Of a DNA stretch of 64,000 nt, positions 28,801-37,590 are shown piece by piece. Position numbers and translations under genes: made by a program. Below the pieces are notes generated by a model, which made no database searches, was not told where the DNA came from, and was given only the letters and a program-made list of their open reading frames with translations. How positions within the stretch are numbered: position 1 is the stretch's first letter; every line of letters begins with the position of its first letter. The DNA is from Polaribacter septentrionalilitoris (GTDB lineage Bacteria > Bacteroidota > Bacteroidia > Flavobacteriales > Flavobacteriaceae): assembly GCF_009832745.1 (NCBI RefSeq), contig NZ_VRMJ01000046.1, positions 124,001 through 188,000 on the forward strand, in the 5' to 3' direction.

Positions 28801-29766
28801 ATGAATACGATTAAATGGGGAATTATAGGTTGTGGTGATGTTGCAGAAGTAAAAAGTGGACCTGCTTTTCAAAAAGTAGCGAATTCTGAATTGGTAGCTG
28901 TGATGAGAAGAAATGGCGAAAAAGCTCAAGATTTTGCTAAAAGACACAATGTGCCTTTTTTTTATGATACTGTTGATGCTATTATCAATCATCCAGAAAT
29001 AAATGCGCTGTATATTGCAACTCCACCCTCTACACATTTAGAAATAGCAAAACAATGTTTAGCAGCTGACAAATTTGTGTATTTAGAAAAACCTATGACA
29101 ATAGATGCTGATGAAGCATTAGAACTGGAAGCCTTGGTAAATAAAAATGATAAAATTGTTGTTGCGCATTACAGAAGAAACTTACCTGCTTTTCAAAAAG
29201 TAAAAGAATTGTTAGATGCTGATACTATTGGTAAAGTACATTTTGCTGATATTACAATTTTACAATCAACCACTAACAATGTAATTGCTAAAACAGATGA
29301 CAATTGGAGATTACAACCAGAAACATCTGGTGGTGGTTATTTTCATGATATTGCACCTCATCAAATAGATTTGATGTATCATTATTTTGGTAAAATCGAA
29401 AAAGCTGAAGGTTATGCAACCTCAACCCAAAACAAGAAAGTTGCAGATATTGTAAATGGAATTATTGAATTCGAAAACGGAGTACAATTTAGAGGAATTT
29501 GGAATTTTATTGCCTCAGAAAAAGAGGTAAAAGATGAATGTAAAATCTACGGTGAAAAAGGCACAATTACTTTTTCTTTTTACGGTGAAAAAGTGTTTTT
29601 AAATACTACCGATAAAAAAGAAGTGTTTTCTTTTGAAAACCCTGCACATGTACAACAACCTTTAATTGAACAAACTGTAAACTACTTTTTAGAAAAAGCA
29701 ACAAACCCATGTTCAATTAAAGATGGTGTTGAAGTTATGAAGATATTAGACGTATTTACAACTTAA
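28801..29766 (+). CDS. Cytoplasmic Gfo/Idh/MocA family oxidoreductase
   Basis: 321 residues with no export signal. The N-terminal Rossmann motif is IIGCGDVAEVKSG, LEKPMT is the conserved EKP motif, and GGGYFHDIAPHQIDLMYHYFG holds the catalytic-region His. It starts five bases after uxaC and shares its transcript, so it probably works on a uronate or a related PUL-derived sugar. It lacks the Tat signals of the two PUL paralogues at 12.0-14.5 kb. Possible roles include reducing a keto-sugar produced by the DUF1080 route, which is inference only. Confidence 0.82.
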   Translation: MNTIKWGIIGCGDVAEVKSGPAFQKVANSELVAVMRRNGEKAQDFAKRHNVPFFYDTVDAIINHPEINALYIATPPSTHLEIAKQCLAADKFVYLEKPMTIDADEALELEALVNKNDKIVVAHYRRNLPAFQKVKELLDADTIGKVHFADITILQSTTNNVIAKTDDNWRLQPETSGGGYFHDIAPHQIDLMYHYFGKIEKAEGYATSTQNKKVADIVNGIIEFENGVQFRGIWNFIASEKEVKDECKIYGEKGTITFSFYGEKVFLNTTDKKEVFSFENPAHVQQPLIEQTVNYFLEKATNPCSIKDGVEVMKILDVFTT

Positions 29767-29784
29767 TTATTTGAGCTAAACTTC

Positions 29785-31083
29785 TTAAATCAAATCAAAA
29801 ACTCTTGGTAACCAAAGTGTTAAATCTGGAAAATACGTAATTAACAAAAGCACACCTATCATCACTAAAAAGAGTGGTAATAGTGGCCTAATTACTTGCT
29901 GTATTTTTAGATTTGCTACACTACAACCTACAAAGAGCACAGAACCAACTGGTGGTGTACATAAGCCAATACATAAGTTCATAATCATGATAATTCCAAA
30001 GTGAATTGGATCCATACCCAATTCTGTAACAATTGGTAAAAAGATAGGTGTAAAGATTAAAACTGCAGGAGTCATATCCATAAAAACACCCACAAACAAT
30101 AGAATTAAGTTGATGATGATTAAAATTACAATGGGATTATCGCTAATAGCTAATAAAGTATTGCTAATTTCTTGTGGAATATTTTCGTAACTCATTACCC
30201 AAGACATTGCAATAGATGTTGAAACTAACAACAAAACAATTGCTGAGGTTTTAATGGTTTCTAACAATATTGGAGAAATATCTTTAAAGGTAATTTCTTT
30301 ATATACAAAACCTAAAACTAACGTGTAAATTACTGCAATTGCTGAAGCTTCTGTGGCTGTAAAAATTCCAGCTACAATCCCTCCAATTACTACAACTAAT
30401 AACATTAAACTTGGAAAAGCATCAACAAATCTTTTAAAAAACTCTTTAAAACCTACTAACTTGTCTGTTGGATATTTTTTAATGATTGAGTAGATTAAAG
30501 CTACAATCATTAAAGCTAAACCAATTAATAAACCTGGAACATAACCTGCAATAAATAAGGCTGCAATAGAAACTCCACCACTTGCTAAAGAATATACAAT
30601 TAACACGTTACTAGGTGGAATAATTAAACCTGTTGTTGCACTGGTAATATTTACAGCTGCGCTAAACGATTTGTCATACCCATCTTTTTCCATCATCGGA
30701 TTCATAAACCCACCAATGGCTGATGCTGCTGCTACTGCAGAACCAGAAATAGCTCCAAATAACATACAAGAAATAATGTTTACAAAAGCCAAACCACCAG
30801 GAAGTGGTCCAACTATGGCTTTGGCAAAATTGATGAGCCGAACTGCAATTCCTCCTCTGTTCATAATTTGACCTGCTAAGATAAAAAACGGGATTGCAGA
30901 GAGTGTAAAACTATCTAAAGAAGTTGCCATTCTTTGCGCCAATGTAGTTACCGATGGTAAAAATGGCATAGCACTTAATAATGTAAATAACGCAGCTAAA
31001 CCAATTGCAAACGCTATAGGTACTCTTAATGATAAGAAAACCAAAAAGCTAATAACTAAAATAAGGACTTCTACTAAATTCAT
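29785..31083 (-). CDS. TRAP transporter large permease (DctM family)
   Basis: 432 residues, the normal length, with about 12 hydrophobic membrane segments. Blocks such as LSLRVPIAFAIGLAAL, IPFFILAGQIMNRGG, GAISGSAVAAASAIGG, TSATTGLIIPPSNVLIVYSLASG and GLCTPPVGSVLFVG are DctM hallmarks. It forms the Na+-coupled translocation subunit in the inner membrane with DctQ, two bases upstream. Last gene of the uronate operon, facing the Gfo/Idh gene 18 bases away with no visible terminator between them. Confidence 0.93.
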   Translation of the reverse strand: MNLVEVLILVISFLVFLSLRVPIAFAIGLAALFTLLSAMPFLPSVTTLAQRMATSLDSFTLSAIPFFILAGQIMNRGGIAVRLINFAKAIVGPLPGGLAFVNIISCMLFGAISGSAVAAASAIGGFMNPMMEKDGYDKSFSAAVNITSATTGLIIPPSNVLIVYSLASGGVSIAALFIAGYVPGLLIGLALMIVALIYSIIKKYPTDKLVGFKEFFKRFVDAFPSLMLLVVVIGGIVAGIFTATEASAIAVIYTLVLGFVYKEITFKDISPILLETIKTSAIVLLLVSTSIAMSWVMSYENIPQEISNTLLAISDNPIVILIIINLILLFVGVFMDMTPAVLIFTPIFLPIVTELGMDPIHFGIIMIMNLCIGLCTPPVGSVLFVGCSVANLKIQQVIRPLLPLFLVMIGVLLLITYFPDLTLWLPRVFDLI

Positions 31084-31085
31084 AA

Positions 31086-31556
31086 TTATGCTTTATTTAA
31101 TTTTCTTAAATTGATTAATGTATCGATACTATAGTAGCAAATTAAAACTCCAGAAATTGGAACTACCATATAAATAAATCCTAAAGGGATTTCTAAGGTT
31201 GCTGATGTTTGGCCAAACTGAAAACTTAATTGCACCAGTCTAAATCCACCAATAATCATTACTGTTAATGCAAAAACGGCTATCGATATAAATACAATTC
31301 CGTTAAACAAACCTTGTCTTTTTTTAACAACATCCTCAGGAATTAAATCAATTGCCAAATGCAAATTTTTACCTGCTGCATAGGCTGCTCCTAACAAACC
31401 CACCCAAATTAATGAGAAACTAGAAATTTCATCAGTAATGGTACTTGGTGCTCTTAATACAAATCTCGAAAAGACTTGCCAAACGACACTAACTAACATC
31501 AGCACTAATATAAAAAGCACTAATTTTTCTAAAACGCTATCTATTTTTGCTCTCAT
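31086..31556 (-). CDS. TRAP transporter small permease (DctQ family)
   Basis: 156 residues with four membrane segments. FSLIWVGLLGAAYAAGKNLHLAIDLI is the conserved DctQ region and YMVVPISGVLICYYSID the last segment. Its start overlaps the dctP stop by one base and dctM begins two bases after it, so all three are translated together. It is the accessory membrane subunit for the DctM permease. Confidence 0.9.
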   Translation of the reverse strand: MRAKIDSVLEKLVLFILVLMLVSVVWQVFSRFVLRAPSTITDEISSFSLIWVGLLGAAYAAGKNLHLAIDLIPEDVVKKRQGLFNGIVFISIAVFALTVMIIGGFRLVQLSFQFGQTSATLEIPLGFIYMVVPISGVLICYYSIDTLINLRKLNKA

Positions 31557-32542
31557 TATTGTTTATTTTTTATAGAAGTAATAAGTGTTTTCATTTCTTC
31601 ATTTCCATCAAACATTTCTAAAATTCCTTTAGTTTGTTCTTCAAAAGGTTTTTTATCAGGATAAACAACTTGTACACCTGCTTTTTTTACTGCTTCTAAA
31701 GATGCTTTTTCTGAATCTGCCCATAATTTTCTTTGTGCAATAGTACTTACTTTAACCGCTTTTCTTACCCAATCTTTCTGTTGATTATTTAAACGGCTCC
31801 AAGTATCTGTACCTATTAATAAAACATCTGGTACAGCTGTATGCTCATCTAAAGAATAAAACTTACAAACCTCATAGTGTTTTGAGGTATAAAAGCTTGG
31901 TGGATTATTTTCTGCGCCATCCACAACTCCTTGTTGTAAAGCTGTATATAATTCTCCCCAAGAAATGGGTGTTGGAGAACCTCCCAAATCATTCACCATA
32001 GCCACAGCCATATTACTTTTTTGTACTCTAATTTTTTTTCCTTTTAAATCTGCTGGCGATTTTATAGGTGCTTCTTTCATATAAAAACTTCTACTTCCTG
32101 CATCATAAAATGTCAACCCACGAAGTCTAAATTTTTCTCCCTTTAACAATAAACTTTCACCAATTTCACTATCAAAAACGCTAAATGTATGTGCTTTATC
32201 TCTAAACATATAAGGCACACTAAATACTTTATATTCTGGTATAAAGTTTTCTAAAACTGCTGCAGAAACTTTAGTAATATCTAAACTACCAATTTGCAAT
32301 AATTCTAAACATTCTCTTTCTCCACCTAATTGACCACTTGGATAAATGTTTACTTTGAGTTTTCCTTGTGACTGTTTTTCTAACTCTTCACCAAAAATAA
32401 CCATTGCCTTATGCACTGGGTGTTGCGTGTCTAAAGAATGTCCTAAGCGTAAAGTTGATACTGAAATGTTTGATTGACAACCAGAAAAGAATAACAAAAT
32501 AGTTAAAACAAATATGGATTGAAAAAAGTGTTGCTTCTTCAT
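31556..32542 (-). CDS. TRAP transporter solute-binding lipoprotein (DctP family), probable uronate binder
   Basis: 328 residues with a lipoprotein signal (LLFFSGC, Cys22). Typical DctP blocks: LRLGHSLDTQHPVHKAM, YPSGQLGGERECLELLQ, GKKIRVQKSNMAVAMVNDLGGSPTPISW, and ELYTALQQGVVDGAENN. The Arg in KIRVQ is the carboxylate-binding residue in characterised members. Together with kduI, kduD, uxuA and uxaC this suggests glucuronate or an unsaturated uronate as ligand. As a lipoprotein it is tethered at the periplasmic side of the inner membrane. Confidence 0.92.
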   Translation of the reverse strand: MKKQHFFQSIFVLTILLFFSGCQSNISVSTLRLGHSLDTQHPVHKAMVIFGEELEKQSQGKLKVNIYPSGQLGGERECLELLQIGSLDITKVSAAVLENFIPEYKVFSVPYMFRDKAHTFSVFDSEIGESLLLKGEKFRLRGLTFYDAGSRSFYMKEAPIKSPADLKGKKIRVQKSNMAVAMVNDLGGSPTPISWGELYTALQQGVVDGAENNPPSFYTSKHYEVCKFYSLDEHTAVPDVLLIGTDTWSRLNNQQKDWVRKAVKVSTIAQRKLWADSEKASLEAVKKAGVQVVYPDKKPFEEQTKGILEMFDGNEEMKTLITSIKNKQ

Positions 32543-32555
32543 TGTTTAAGGTTGA

Positions 32556-33719
32556 TTAGTTTTTGGTTACTATTAATGGAGAATTTATTTTTTTTGAGAA
32601 TTCTGACAAATAATTTTCCCATTCTTGTTGAGTTGCAAACTGTTTGCTTTTTTTCCATCCAAAGCCACTATAAAAAATTACTTTTCCATCAACTACATTT
32701 AAATGTAAAAAGTGATTGCTTTCGTCTTTTCTAGATGTAACATATTTTTCTGAACCTGAAAAATAGGGTTTTGTAGTTACAATTCCTGTTCCTACTTCAG
32801 AATCGTCTAAGGTTTCCCAATGACTTACCCAAAAGTTAGCATCATTTTGATTGGTAACCCCTTTTTTCTTGTGTAATGTAATTCCTGATGAAATGGTTTC
32901 TGTTCCTTTAACATCAATTTCAAAACGAGATAAGTTTTGACCATAATCTAAAGAGATGTGTTTGGTTTCATCGATTTGTTTACCATTAGCATCCCAAGTT
33001 GCATAAGTTAACACAAAACTGGTTCTTAACGGACCTGTGGTAATGGTTTTGTAAGAAGTGAAATTTTTAGAAAAATAGTACGATGTATCTACTTTAACAG
33101 CAGTACCTCCAATACCTCTACTAACACCTACGTGAAAATTATCTAAACCCTCTCCATAATCTTTATGATATGCTCCTTTTTTAACATCGTTTCTTTTGTA
33201 CCAAGTGTTGATAATTGGATATTCAACACGTTTTAACCAAGCATCTATTCCGCTAGACAAGGTTCCTCCTTTCACACCATCTTCTACCATTTTTTGGGCT
33301 ACTGGACCAAAAGTTCTAAAAGCAACTCTATTGTTTTCCCAAGTATAATCATCTGTTCTTTCTGGTACAAAACGTGAATAGCAGTAATTAATTACTGAGT
33401 CTTGCTTTTTATCAGAAATTGATAATGTATATGTTTTTGTAGCGTTTGCTTTAATTGATGGTTGAAATAAAATCACATCATTTTTACCATCTAAATCTGC
33501 ATCTACAATTTGAGAAGTAACAACTTTATTATCAGTATCTAAAACTACTACATCAGCTTGTTTTTCTGCTGCTATTTCAGAAATATCTACTTCAACAGTT
33601 TCAAACTCTCTATCAATATTTAAAGTATTTTTTACTGTTACTGTTAAAACGATTTCAGCTTTTTTATCACAATTGATTAAAAGAGAAACAGATAGTAAAA
33701 AGAAGATTATTTTTTTCAT
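32556..33719 (-). CDS. DUF4861 lipoprotein, PUL-associated, unknown activity
   Basis: 387 residues with a lipoprotein signal (SVSLLINC, Cys17). Recognisable DUF4861 features: an N-terminal strand-rich start (VTVKNTLNIDREFETVEVD), SRFVPERTDDYTWENNRVAFRTFGP, the YHKDYGEGLDNFHVGVSRGIGG block, and a C-terminal HFLHLNVVDGKVIFYSGFGWKKS. The family recurs in alginate, pectin and ulvan-type loci and may be an enzyme acting on uronate-containing oligosaccharides. I know of no settled reaction. It lies between kduD and dctP inside the uronate operon and is periplasmic, so action just before TRAP uptake is likely by position. DYGEG and NFHVG are candidate active-site segments. Confidence 0.82.
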   Translation of the reverse strand: MKKIIFFLLSVSLLINCDKKAEIVLTVTVKNTLNIDREFETVEVDISEIAAEKQADVVVLDTDNKVVTSQIVDADLDGKNDVILFQPSIKANATKTYTLSISDKKQDSVINYCYSRFVPERTDDYTWENNRVAFRTFGPVAQKMVEDGVKGGTLSSGIDAWLKRVEYPIINTWYKRNDVKKGAYHKDYGEGLDNFHVGVSRGIGGTAVKVDTSYYFSKNFTSYKTITTGPLRTSFVLTYATWDANGKQIDETKHISLDYGQNLSRFEIDVKGTETISSGITLHKKKGVTNQNDANFWVSHWETLDDSEVGTGIVTTKPYFSGSEKYVTSRKDESNHFLHLNVVDGKVIFYSGFGWKKSKQFATQQEWENYLSEFSKKINSPLIVTKN

Positions 33720-33736
33720 TTTTTAATTATTTAAAC

Positions 33737-33770
33737 AAATCTTTCAGGTTTTTAAAAACCTGAAAGATTT
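33737..33770. repeat. Intercistronic 34-base perfect palindrome (kduD-DUF4861 gap)
   Basis: Perfect 17-bp inverted repeat, arm AAATCTTTCAGGTTTTT. It shares the core CAGGTTTT/AAAACCTG with the palindrome at 35443-35475. No U-tract follows on the minus strand, so it is not a normal terminator in the operon direction. Confidence 0.85.
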
Positions 33771-33775
33771 TGTAT

Positions 33776-34570
33776 TTATTCTTCATTAGAAGGTTTCCCA
33801 ATAGTCGCTAAGATTCCTCCATCAACATATAAAATATGTCCATTTACAAAATCACTTGCTTTAGAGGATAAAAATACTGCTGCTCCTGCTAAATCATTTG
33901 GGTCTCCCCATTTTTTTGCAGGTGTTCTGTTCACGATAAAATCATTAAAAGGATGTCCATCAACTCTAATTGGAGCCGTTTGCGAAGTTGCAAAATACCC
34001 AGGTCCAATTCCGTTGACTTGTACTCCAAAACGAGCCCATTCTGTAGCCATATTTTTAGTTAGCATTACCAAACCACCTTTAGCGGCTGCGTAAGCTCCA
34101 ACTGTATTTCTACCTAATTCGCTCATCATAGAACAAATGTTGATGATTTTCCCTGCTTTACGCTCCATCATTCCTTTGATAACGTGTTTAGAGACGATAA
34201 AAGGACTTACCAAATCGATATCAATAACTTGTTTAAAATCTTCAACTTCCATTTCTGCCAATGGCGTTCTTTTGATGATTCCTGCGTTGTTGACTAAAAT
34301 ATCGATACTACCTACTTCAGTTTCAATTTTGTTGATGCTTTCCATCACTTGAGCTTCATCAGCAACATTAAATTTATAACCCACAGCATTAATTCCTGCT
34401 GCTTTGTACAATTCAACTGCTTTGTCAATTTTTTCTTGTGATGAATTTCCATTCACTACAATAGTAGCACCTGCTTTTCCTAATCCCATAGCCATAGACA
34501 TTCCTAAACCATGTGTAGAACCAGTTACCAAGGCTACTTTACCTGTAATATCAAATAATGTTTGTGACAT
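33776..34570 (-). CDS. kduD: 2-dehydro-3-deoxy-D-gluconate 5-dehydrogenase (SDR)
   Basis: 264 residues. SDR fold: TGSTHGLGMSMA cofactor motif near residue 16, NNAGI, catalytic Ser in ICSMMSELGRN and YAAAKGG, and a C-terminal NGHILYVDGGILATIG. Being beside kduI, four bases away, identifies it as KduD, which reduces 3-deoxy-D-glycero-2,5-hexodiulosonate to KDG. It completes processing of the 4,5-unsaturated uronate released by polysaccharide lyases. Gluconate 5-dehydrogenase-type activity is the main alternative by sequence alone. Confidence 0.9.
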   Translation of the reverse strand: MSQTLFDITGKVALVTGSTHGLGMSMAMGLGKAGATIVVNGNSSQEKIDKAVELYKAAGINAVGYKFNVADEAQVMESINKIETEVGSIDILVNNAGIIKRTPLAEMEVEDFKQVIDIDLVSPFIVSKHVIKGMMERKAGKIINICSMMSELGRNTVGAYAAAKGGLVMLTKNMATEWARFGVQVNGIGPGYFATSQTAPIRVDGHPFNDFIVNRTPAKKWGDPNDLAGAAVFLSSKASDFVNGHILYVDGGILATIGKPSNEE

Positions 34571-34574
34571 AATT

Positions 34575-35417
34575 TTATCTTAATTCGGTGATTTTTGCAA
34601 CATCCATATCATTGTAGTCTAGGTTTTCACCAGCCATACCCCAAATAAATGTGTAGTTTGACGTACCAGAACCTGAGTGAATAGACCAAGGTGGAGAAAT
34701 AACAGCTTCATGATTTTGCATCCAAATATGACGTGTTTCTTGAGGTTCTCCCATAAAATGACAAACTGCTTGCTCATCCATAATATCCATATAATAATAG
34801 ATCTCCATTCTTCTATCGTGGACGTGAGCTGGCATGGTATTCCAAACAGAACCTGTTTTTAATTCTGTCATTCCCATTTGTAATTGGCAAGTTGTTACAA
34901 TTCCACCAATAATCATTTGGTTTACAGTTCTATGATTTGCAGTTTCTAAACTACCTAATTCTATTTTGTTTGCTTCTGCTTTAGTAACTTGTTTTGTTGG
35001 ATAAGCAGTATGTGCAGGTGCAGAATTCATATAGAATTTTGCAGGATTGTTAGCATCCTCACTTTTAAAAACAACCTCTTTTACACCTTTACCAAGATAC
35101 AATGCATCTTTATGTAACATTTTAAATTCTTCACCATCAGCAATAATAGTTCCTGTTCCTCCTGCATTGATAACACCAACTTCTCTTCTTTCTAAAAAGT
35201 ATTCAGCTTTTAAAGGATCTATGGTTTCTAAAGTTAATGCTTCTGAAGTTGGTACTACTCCACCAGCCATATATCTATCATAATGCGTATAAACCCATTT
35301 GATGCTTCCTGGTTGCATTAAATCTGGAATTAAAAATTCATCTCTTAATTCTTGTGTGTCGTATTTTTTTACTGCTTGCGGACTTGAAGCATATCTTGTT
35401 TCGAAAGTTGTTGCCAT
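34575..35417 (-). CDS. kduI: 5-keto-4-deoxyuronate isomerase
   Basis: 280 residues, the usual KduI length. MATTFETRYASSPQAVKKYDT is the family N-terminus. The cupin metal site is visible as NTMPAHVHDRRMEIYYY (two His and Glu) with a further His in PPWSIHSGSGT. It isomerises 5-keto-4-deoxyuronate, formed spontaneously from unsaturated uronate, to 3-deoxy-D-glycero-2,5-hexodiulosonate for KduD. Its presence is strong evidence that lyase products are metabolised here. Confidence 0.96.
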   Translation of the reverse strand: MATTFETRYASSPQAVKKYDTQELRDEFLIPDLMQPGSIKWVYTHYDRYMAGGVVPTSEALTLETIDPLKAEYFLERREVGVINAGGTGTIIADGEEFKMLHKDALYLGKGVKEVVFKSEDANNPAKFYMNSAPAHTAYPTKQVTKAEANKIELGSLETANHRTVNQMIIGGIVTTCQLQMGMTELKTGSVWNTMPAHVHDRRMEIYYYMDIMDEQAVCHFMGEPQETRHIWMQNHEAVISPPWSIHSGSGTSNYTFIWGMAGENLDYNDMDVAKITELR

Positions 35418-35442
35418 AGTTTTTGTTTTTTATTTTTGATTT

Positions 35443-35475
35443 AGACCTCACAGGTTTTAAAAACCTGTGAGGTCT
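35443..35475. repeat. Intercistronic 33-base palindrome (uxuA-kduI gap)
   Basis: 16-bp arms (AGACCTCACAGGTTTT and its complement) around a single central A. Its core CAGGTTTT/AAAACCTG equals that of 33737-33770 while the outer bases differ. Bases after it on the minus strand are A-rich, so it is not a standard terminator. Probably a dispersed palindromic repeat of this lineage or an mRNA-stabilising hairpin. Confidence 0.85.
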
Positions 35476-35483
35476 TTATTTTA

Positions 35484-36671
35484 TTATAATGAACGTCTAA
35501 TTCCTAGTTCTAAGCCTCTTAATTCAGCCAAACCACGTAAACGTCCAATCCCTGAATATCCAGGATTTGTTTTCTTTTTTAAATCGTCTAACATTTTATG
35601 ACCATGATCGGGTCTAAAAGGCATTCTTACATCTTGTCTTCCTGCTGCAATTCTTTTTTGTTGCTCTAAAATCAACGCTTTCATTACTGCATACATATCT
35701 ACATCACCTTCTAAATGATCTGCTTCATGAAAATTTCCTTCAGCATCACGTTTTGTAGCACGCAAATGTATAAAGTGAATTCTACCTCCTAAACGTTCTA
35801 CCATTCCTGCTAAATCATTATCATCTCTTACACCAAAAGAACCTGTACAAAACGTTAATCCGTTATTTTGAGAAGGAACTGCATTGTAAATATCTTCGAT
35901 ATCTTGTTCTGTAGAAACCACTCTTGGTAAACCTAAAATTGGAAATGGTGGATCATCTGGATGAATGCACATTAACACACCAGCTTGTTCTGCAGCTGGA
36001 ATAATTTCTGATAAGAATGAAAATAAATTTGCTTTCAATTCTTTAGGACCAATATTATTATAAGTTGCTAAAATTTGATTGAACTCTTCTAAAGTATATC
36101 CTTCTTCAGCACCAGGTAAACCAGCAATAATATTTCTAATTAGTTTGGTTTGTTCTTCTTCTGATGAATTTTTGATAAACTCAGCCGCTTTTTGTTTTTG
36201 CGCCTCAGAGTATTCGTTTTCTGCCCCTGGTCTTTTTAGCAAATACAATTCGAAAGCAGCAAAAGCAGCTGCTTCAAAACGTAATGCTGTAGATTTATCT
36301 GATACTTCGTAATCTAAATTGGTACGTGTCCAATCTAATACTGGCATAAAGTTATAACAAACAATATCAATACCACAAACCCCTAAATTTAAAAGTGTTT
36401 GTTTGTAATTTTCTATATATTTTTGATAATCACCAGATTTGGTTTTAATATTTTCGTGAATGGGTACAGATTCTACCACAGACCAAGTTAAACCAACATT
36501 TTCTATGGTTTCTTTTCTTTTGGTAATTTCTTCAACTGTCCAAACTTCTCCATTTGGAATATGATGTAAAGCAGAAACAATACCTGTTGCTCCTGATTGT
36601 TTTATATCTGACAAAGAAACTGGATCGTTAGGTCCATACCAACGCCAAGTTTGTTCTAAATTTTGAGTCAT
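35484..36671 (-). CDS. uxuA: Mannonate dehydratase
   Basis: 395 residues, typical UxuA length. [37 protein letters not shown] is the family N-terminus (residues 9 to about 45). [37 protein letters not shown] and [12 protein letters not shown] carry the conserved Cys/His/Asp residues around the metal. It dehydrates D-mannonate to KDG in the cytoplasm. It lies 29 bases after the SDR gene that makes its substrate. Confidence 0.96.
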   Translation of the reverse strand: MTQNLEQTWRWYGPNDPVSLSDIKQSGATGIVSALHHIPNGEVWTVEEITKRKETIENVGLTWSVVESVPIHENIKTKSGDYQKYIENYKQTLLNLGVCGIDIVCYNFMPVLDWTRTNLDYEVSDKSTALRFEAAAFAAFELYLLKRPGAENEYSEAQKQKAAEFIKNSSEEEQTKLIRNIIAGLPGAEEGYTLEEFNQILATYNNIGPKELKANLFSFLSEIIPAAEQAGVLMCIHPDDPPFPILGLPRVVSTEQDIEDIYNAVPSQNNGLTFCTGSFGVRDDNDLAGMVERLGGRIHFIHLRATKRDAEGNFHEADHLEGDVDMYAVMKALILEQQKRIAAGRQDVRMPFRPDHGHKMLDDLKKKTNPGYSGIGRLRGLAELRGLELGIRRSL

Positions 36672-36700
36672 TTTTATTTTTCTTTAAAAATTAGCAATTC

Positions 36701-37528
36701 TTAAACTCCACTATATGCTGCAAATCCACCATCTATAGGAATTACAATTCCTGTTACAAATGCTGATGCATCATCACATAAAAATAAAGTAGAACTAATT
36801 AAATCATCAGGCGTTCCATAACGACCCATTGGAGTTTGATCTATAATTTGCTGACCTCTTTGGGTTAAGCTACCATCTTCATTTGTTAATAAAGCACGGT
36901 TTTGATCTGTTAAGAAAAAACCTGGAGCTAACGCATTTACACGAATACCTACTTTAGAAAAATGCACTGCCAACCATTGTGTAAAATTAGAAATAGCTGC
37001 TTTTGCGCCACTATATGCTGGTATTTTTGTTAACGGAGTAAATGCATTCATAGAAGAGATGTTTAAGATTGAGCATCCTTCTCTACCTACCATATCAGTT
37101 GCAAAAACTTGCGTAGGAATTAATGATCCTAAGAAGTTTAAATTAAAGGTAAACTCAATTCCTTTTGGATCTAAATCAAAGAAAGTTTTAAAACCTTCTG
37201 TTGCATTTTGCAAATCTTCCATTGCAAAAAACGGATTAGAAGTGGTTCCTAAAGGATGGTTACCTCCAGCTCCATTTACTAAAATATCCACTTTACCAAA
37301 AGCATCATTTATTATTTGTTTTGCTTTTTCTAGAGAGTCTTTTTCTAAGACATTGGCTGCAACACCAATTGCTTCTCCACCAGCAACTTTAATTTCTTCA
37401 GCAACTGTATTTGCTGCTTCTTCTCTTAAGTCTAATACAGCTATTTTATTACCTTGTTTTGCAAGTGCTTTAGCCATTGTGCTACAAAGCACGCCTCCAG
37501 CTCCTGTTAGTACGATTGTTTTACTCAT
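36701..37528 (-). CDS. SDR oxidoreductase, probable D-mannonate oxidoreductase (fructuronate reductase)
   Basis: 275 residues. SDR motifs: TGAGGVLCSTMAKAL near residue 8, NGAGGNHPLGTTS, ISSMNAFTPLTKIPAYSGAKAA (Ser, Tyr and Lys) and VIPIDGGFAAYSGV. The insertion around NPFFAMEDLQNATEGFKTFFDLDPKG is typical of the SDR-type mannonate oxidoreductases that replace E. coli-type UxuB in many bacteria. With uxaC and uxuA it closes the path glucuronate, fructuronate, mannonate, KDG. It is the first gene of the eight-gene operon and carries the operator pair. Confidence 0.88.
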   Translation of the reverse strand: MSKTIVLTGAGGVLCSTMAKALAKQGNKIAVLDLREEAANTVAEEIKVAGGEAIGVAANVLEKDSLEKAKQIINDAFGKVDILVNGAGGNHPLGTTSNPFFAMEDLQNATEGFKTFFDLDPKGIEFTFNLNFLGSLIPTQVFATDMVGREGCSILNISSMNAFTPLTKIPAYSGAKAAISNFTQWLAVHFSKVGIRVNALAPGFFLTDQNRALLTNEDGSLTQRGQQIIDQTPMGRYGTPDDLISSTLFLCDDASAFVTGIVIPIDGGFAAYSGV

Positions 37529-37558
37529 CTATATTTTTTAAAAAACGATTATTTGTTC

Positions 37559-37570
37559 GTGTGCGCACAC
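37559..37570. promoter_or_regulatory. Palindromic operator 1 (LacI-type)
   Basis: Perfect 12-bp palindrome GTGTGCGCACAC with a central CpG, typical of LacI-family sites. It starts 31 bases upstream of the SDR start codon and covers the predicted transcription start of the operon. Flanking bases are TTC on the left and AAA on the right. Confidence 0.85.
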
Positions 37571-37577
37571 AAATATA
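37570..37577 (-). promoter_or_regulatory. -7 box of the uronate operon
   Basis: On the minus strand this reads TATATTTG, matching TAnnTTTG. It touches operator 1 and precedes operator 2. The predicted start near 37564 falls in the centre of operator 1. No good TTG -33 element is seen; that position lies in operator 2. Confidence 0.7.
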
Positions 37578-37590
37578 ATAAAAAAACTGT

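Noticed and set aside
28411..29037. Minus-strand open frames opposite uxaC and the Gfo/Idh gene
   Set aside because: They overlap well-conserved enzymes and encode low-complexity sequence without recognisable motifs.
33737..35475. Intercistronic palindromes as terminators
   Set aside because: On the transcribed strand they are followed by A-rich sequence, not a U-tract, and the operon must continue through them.
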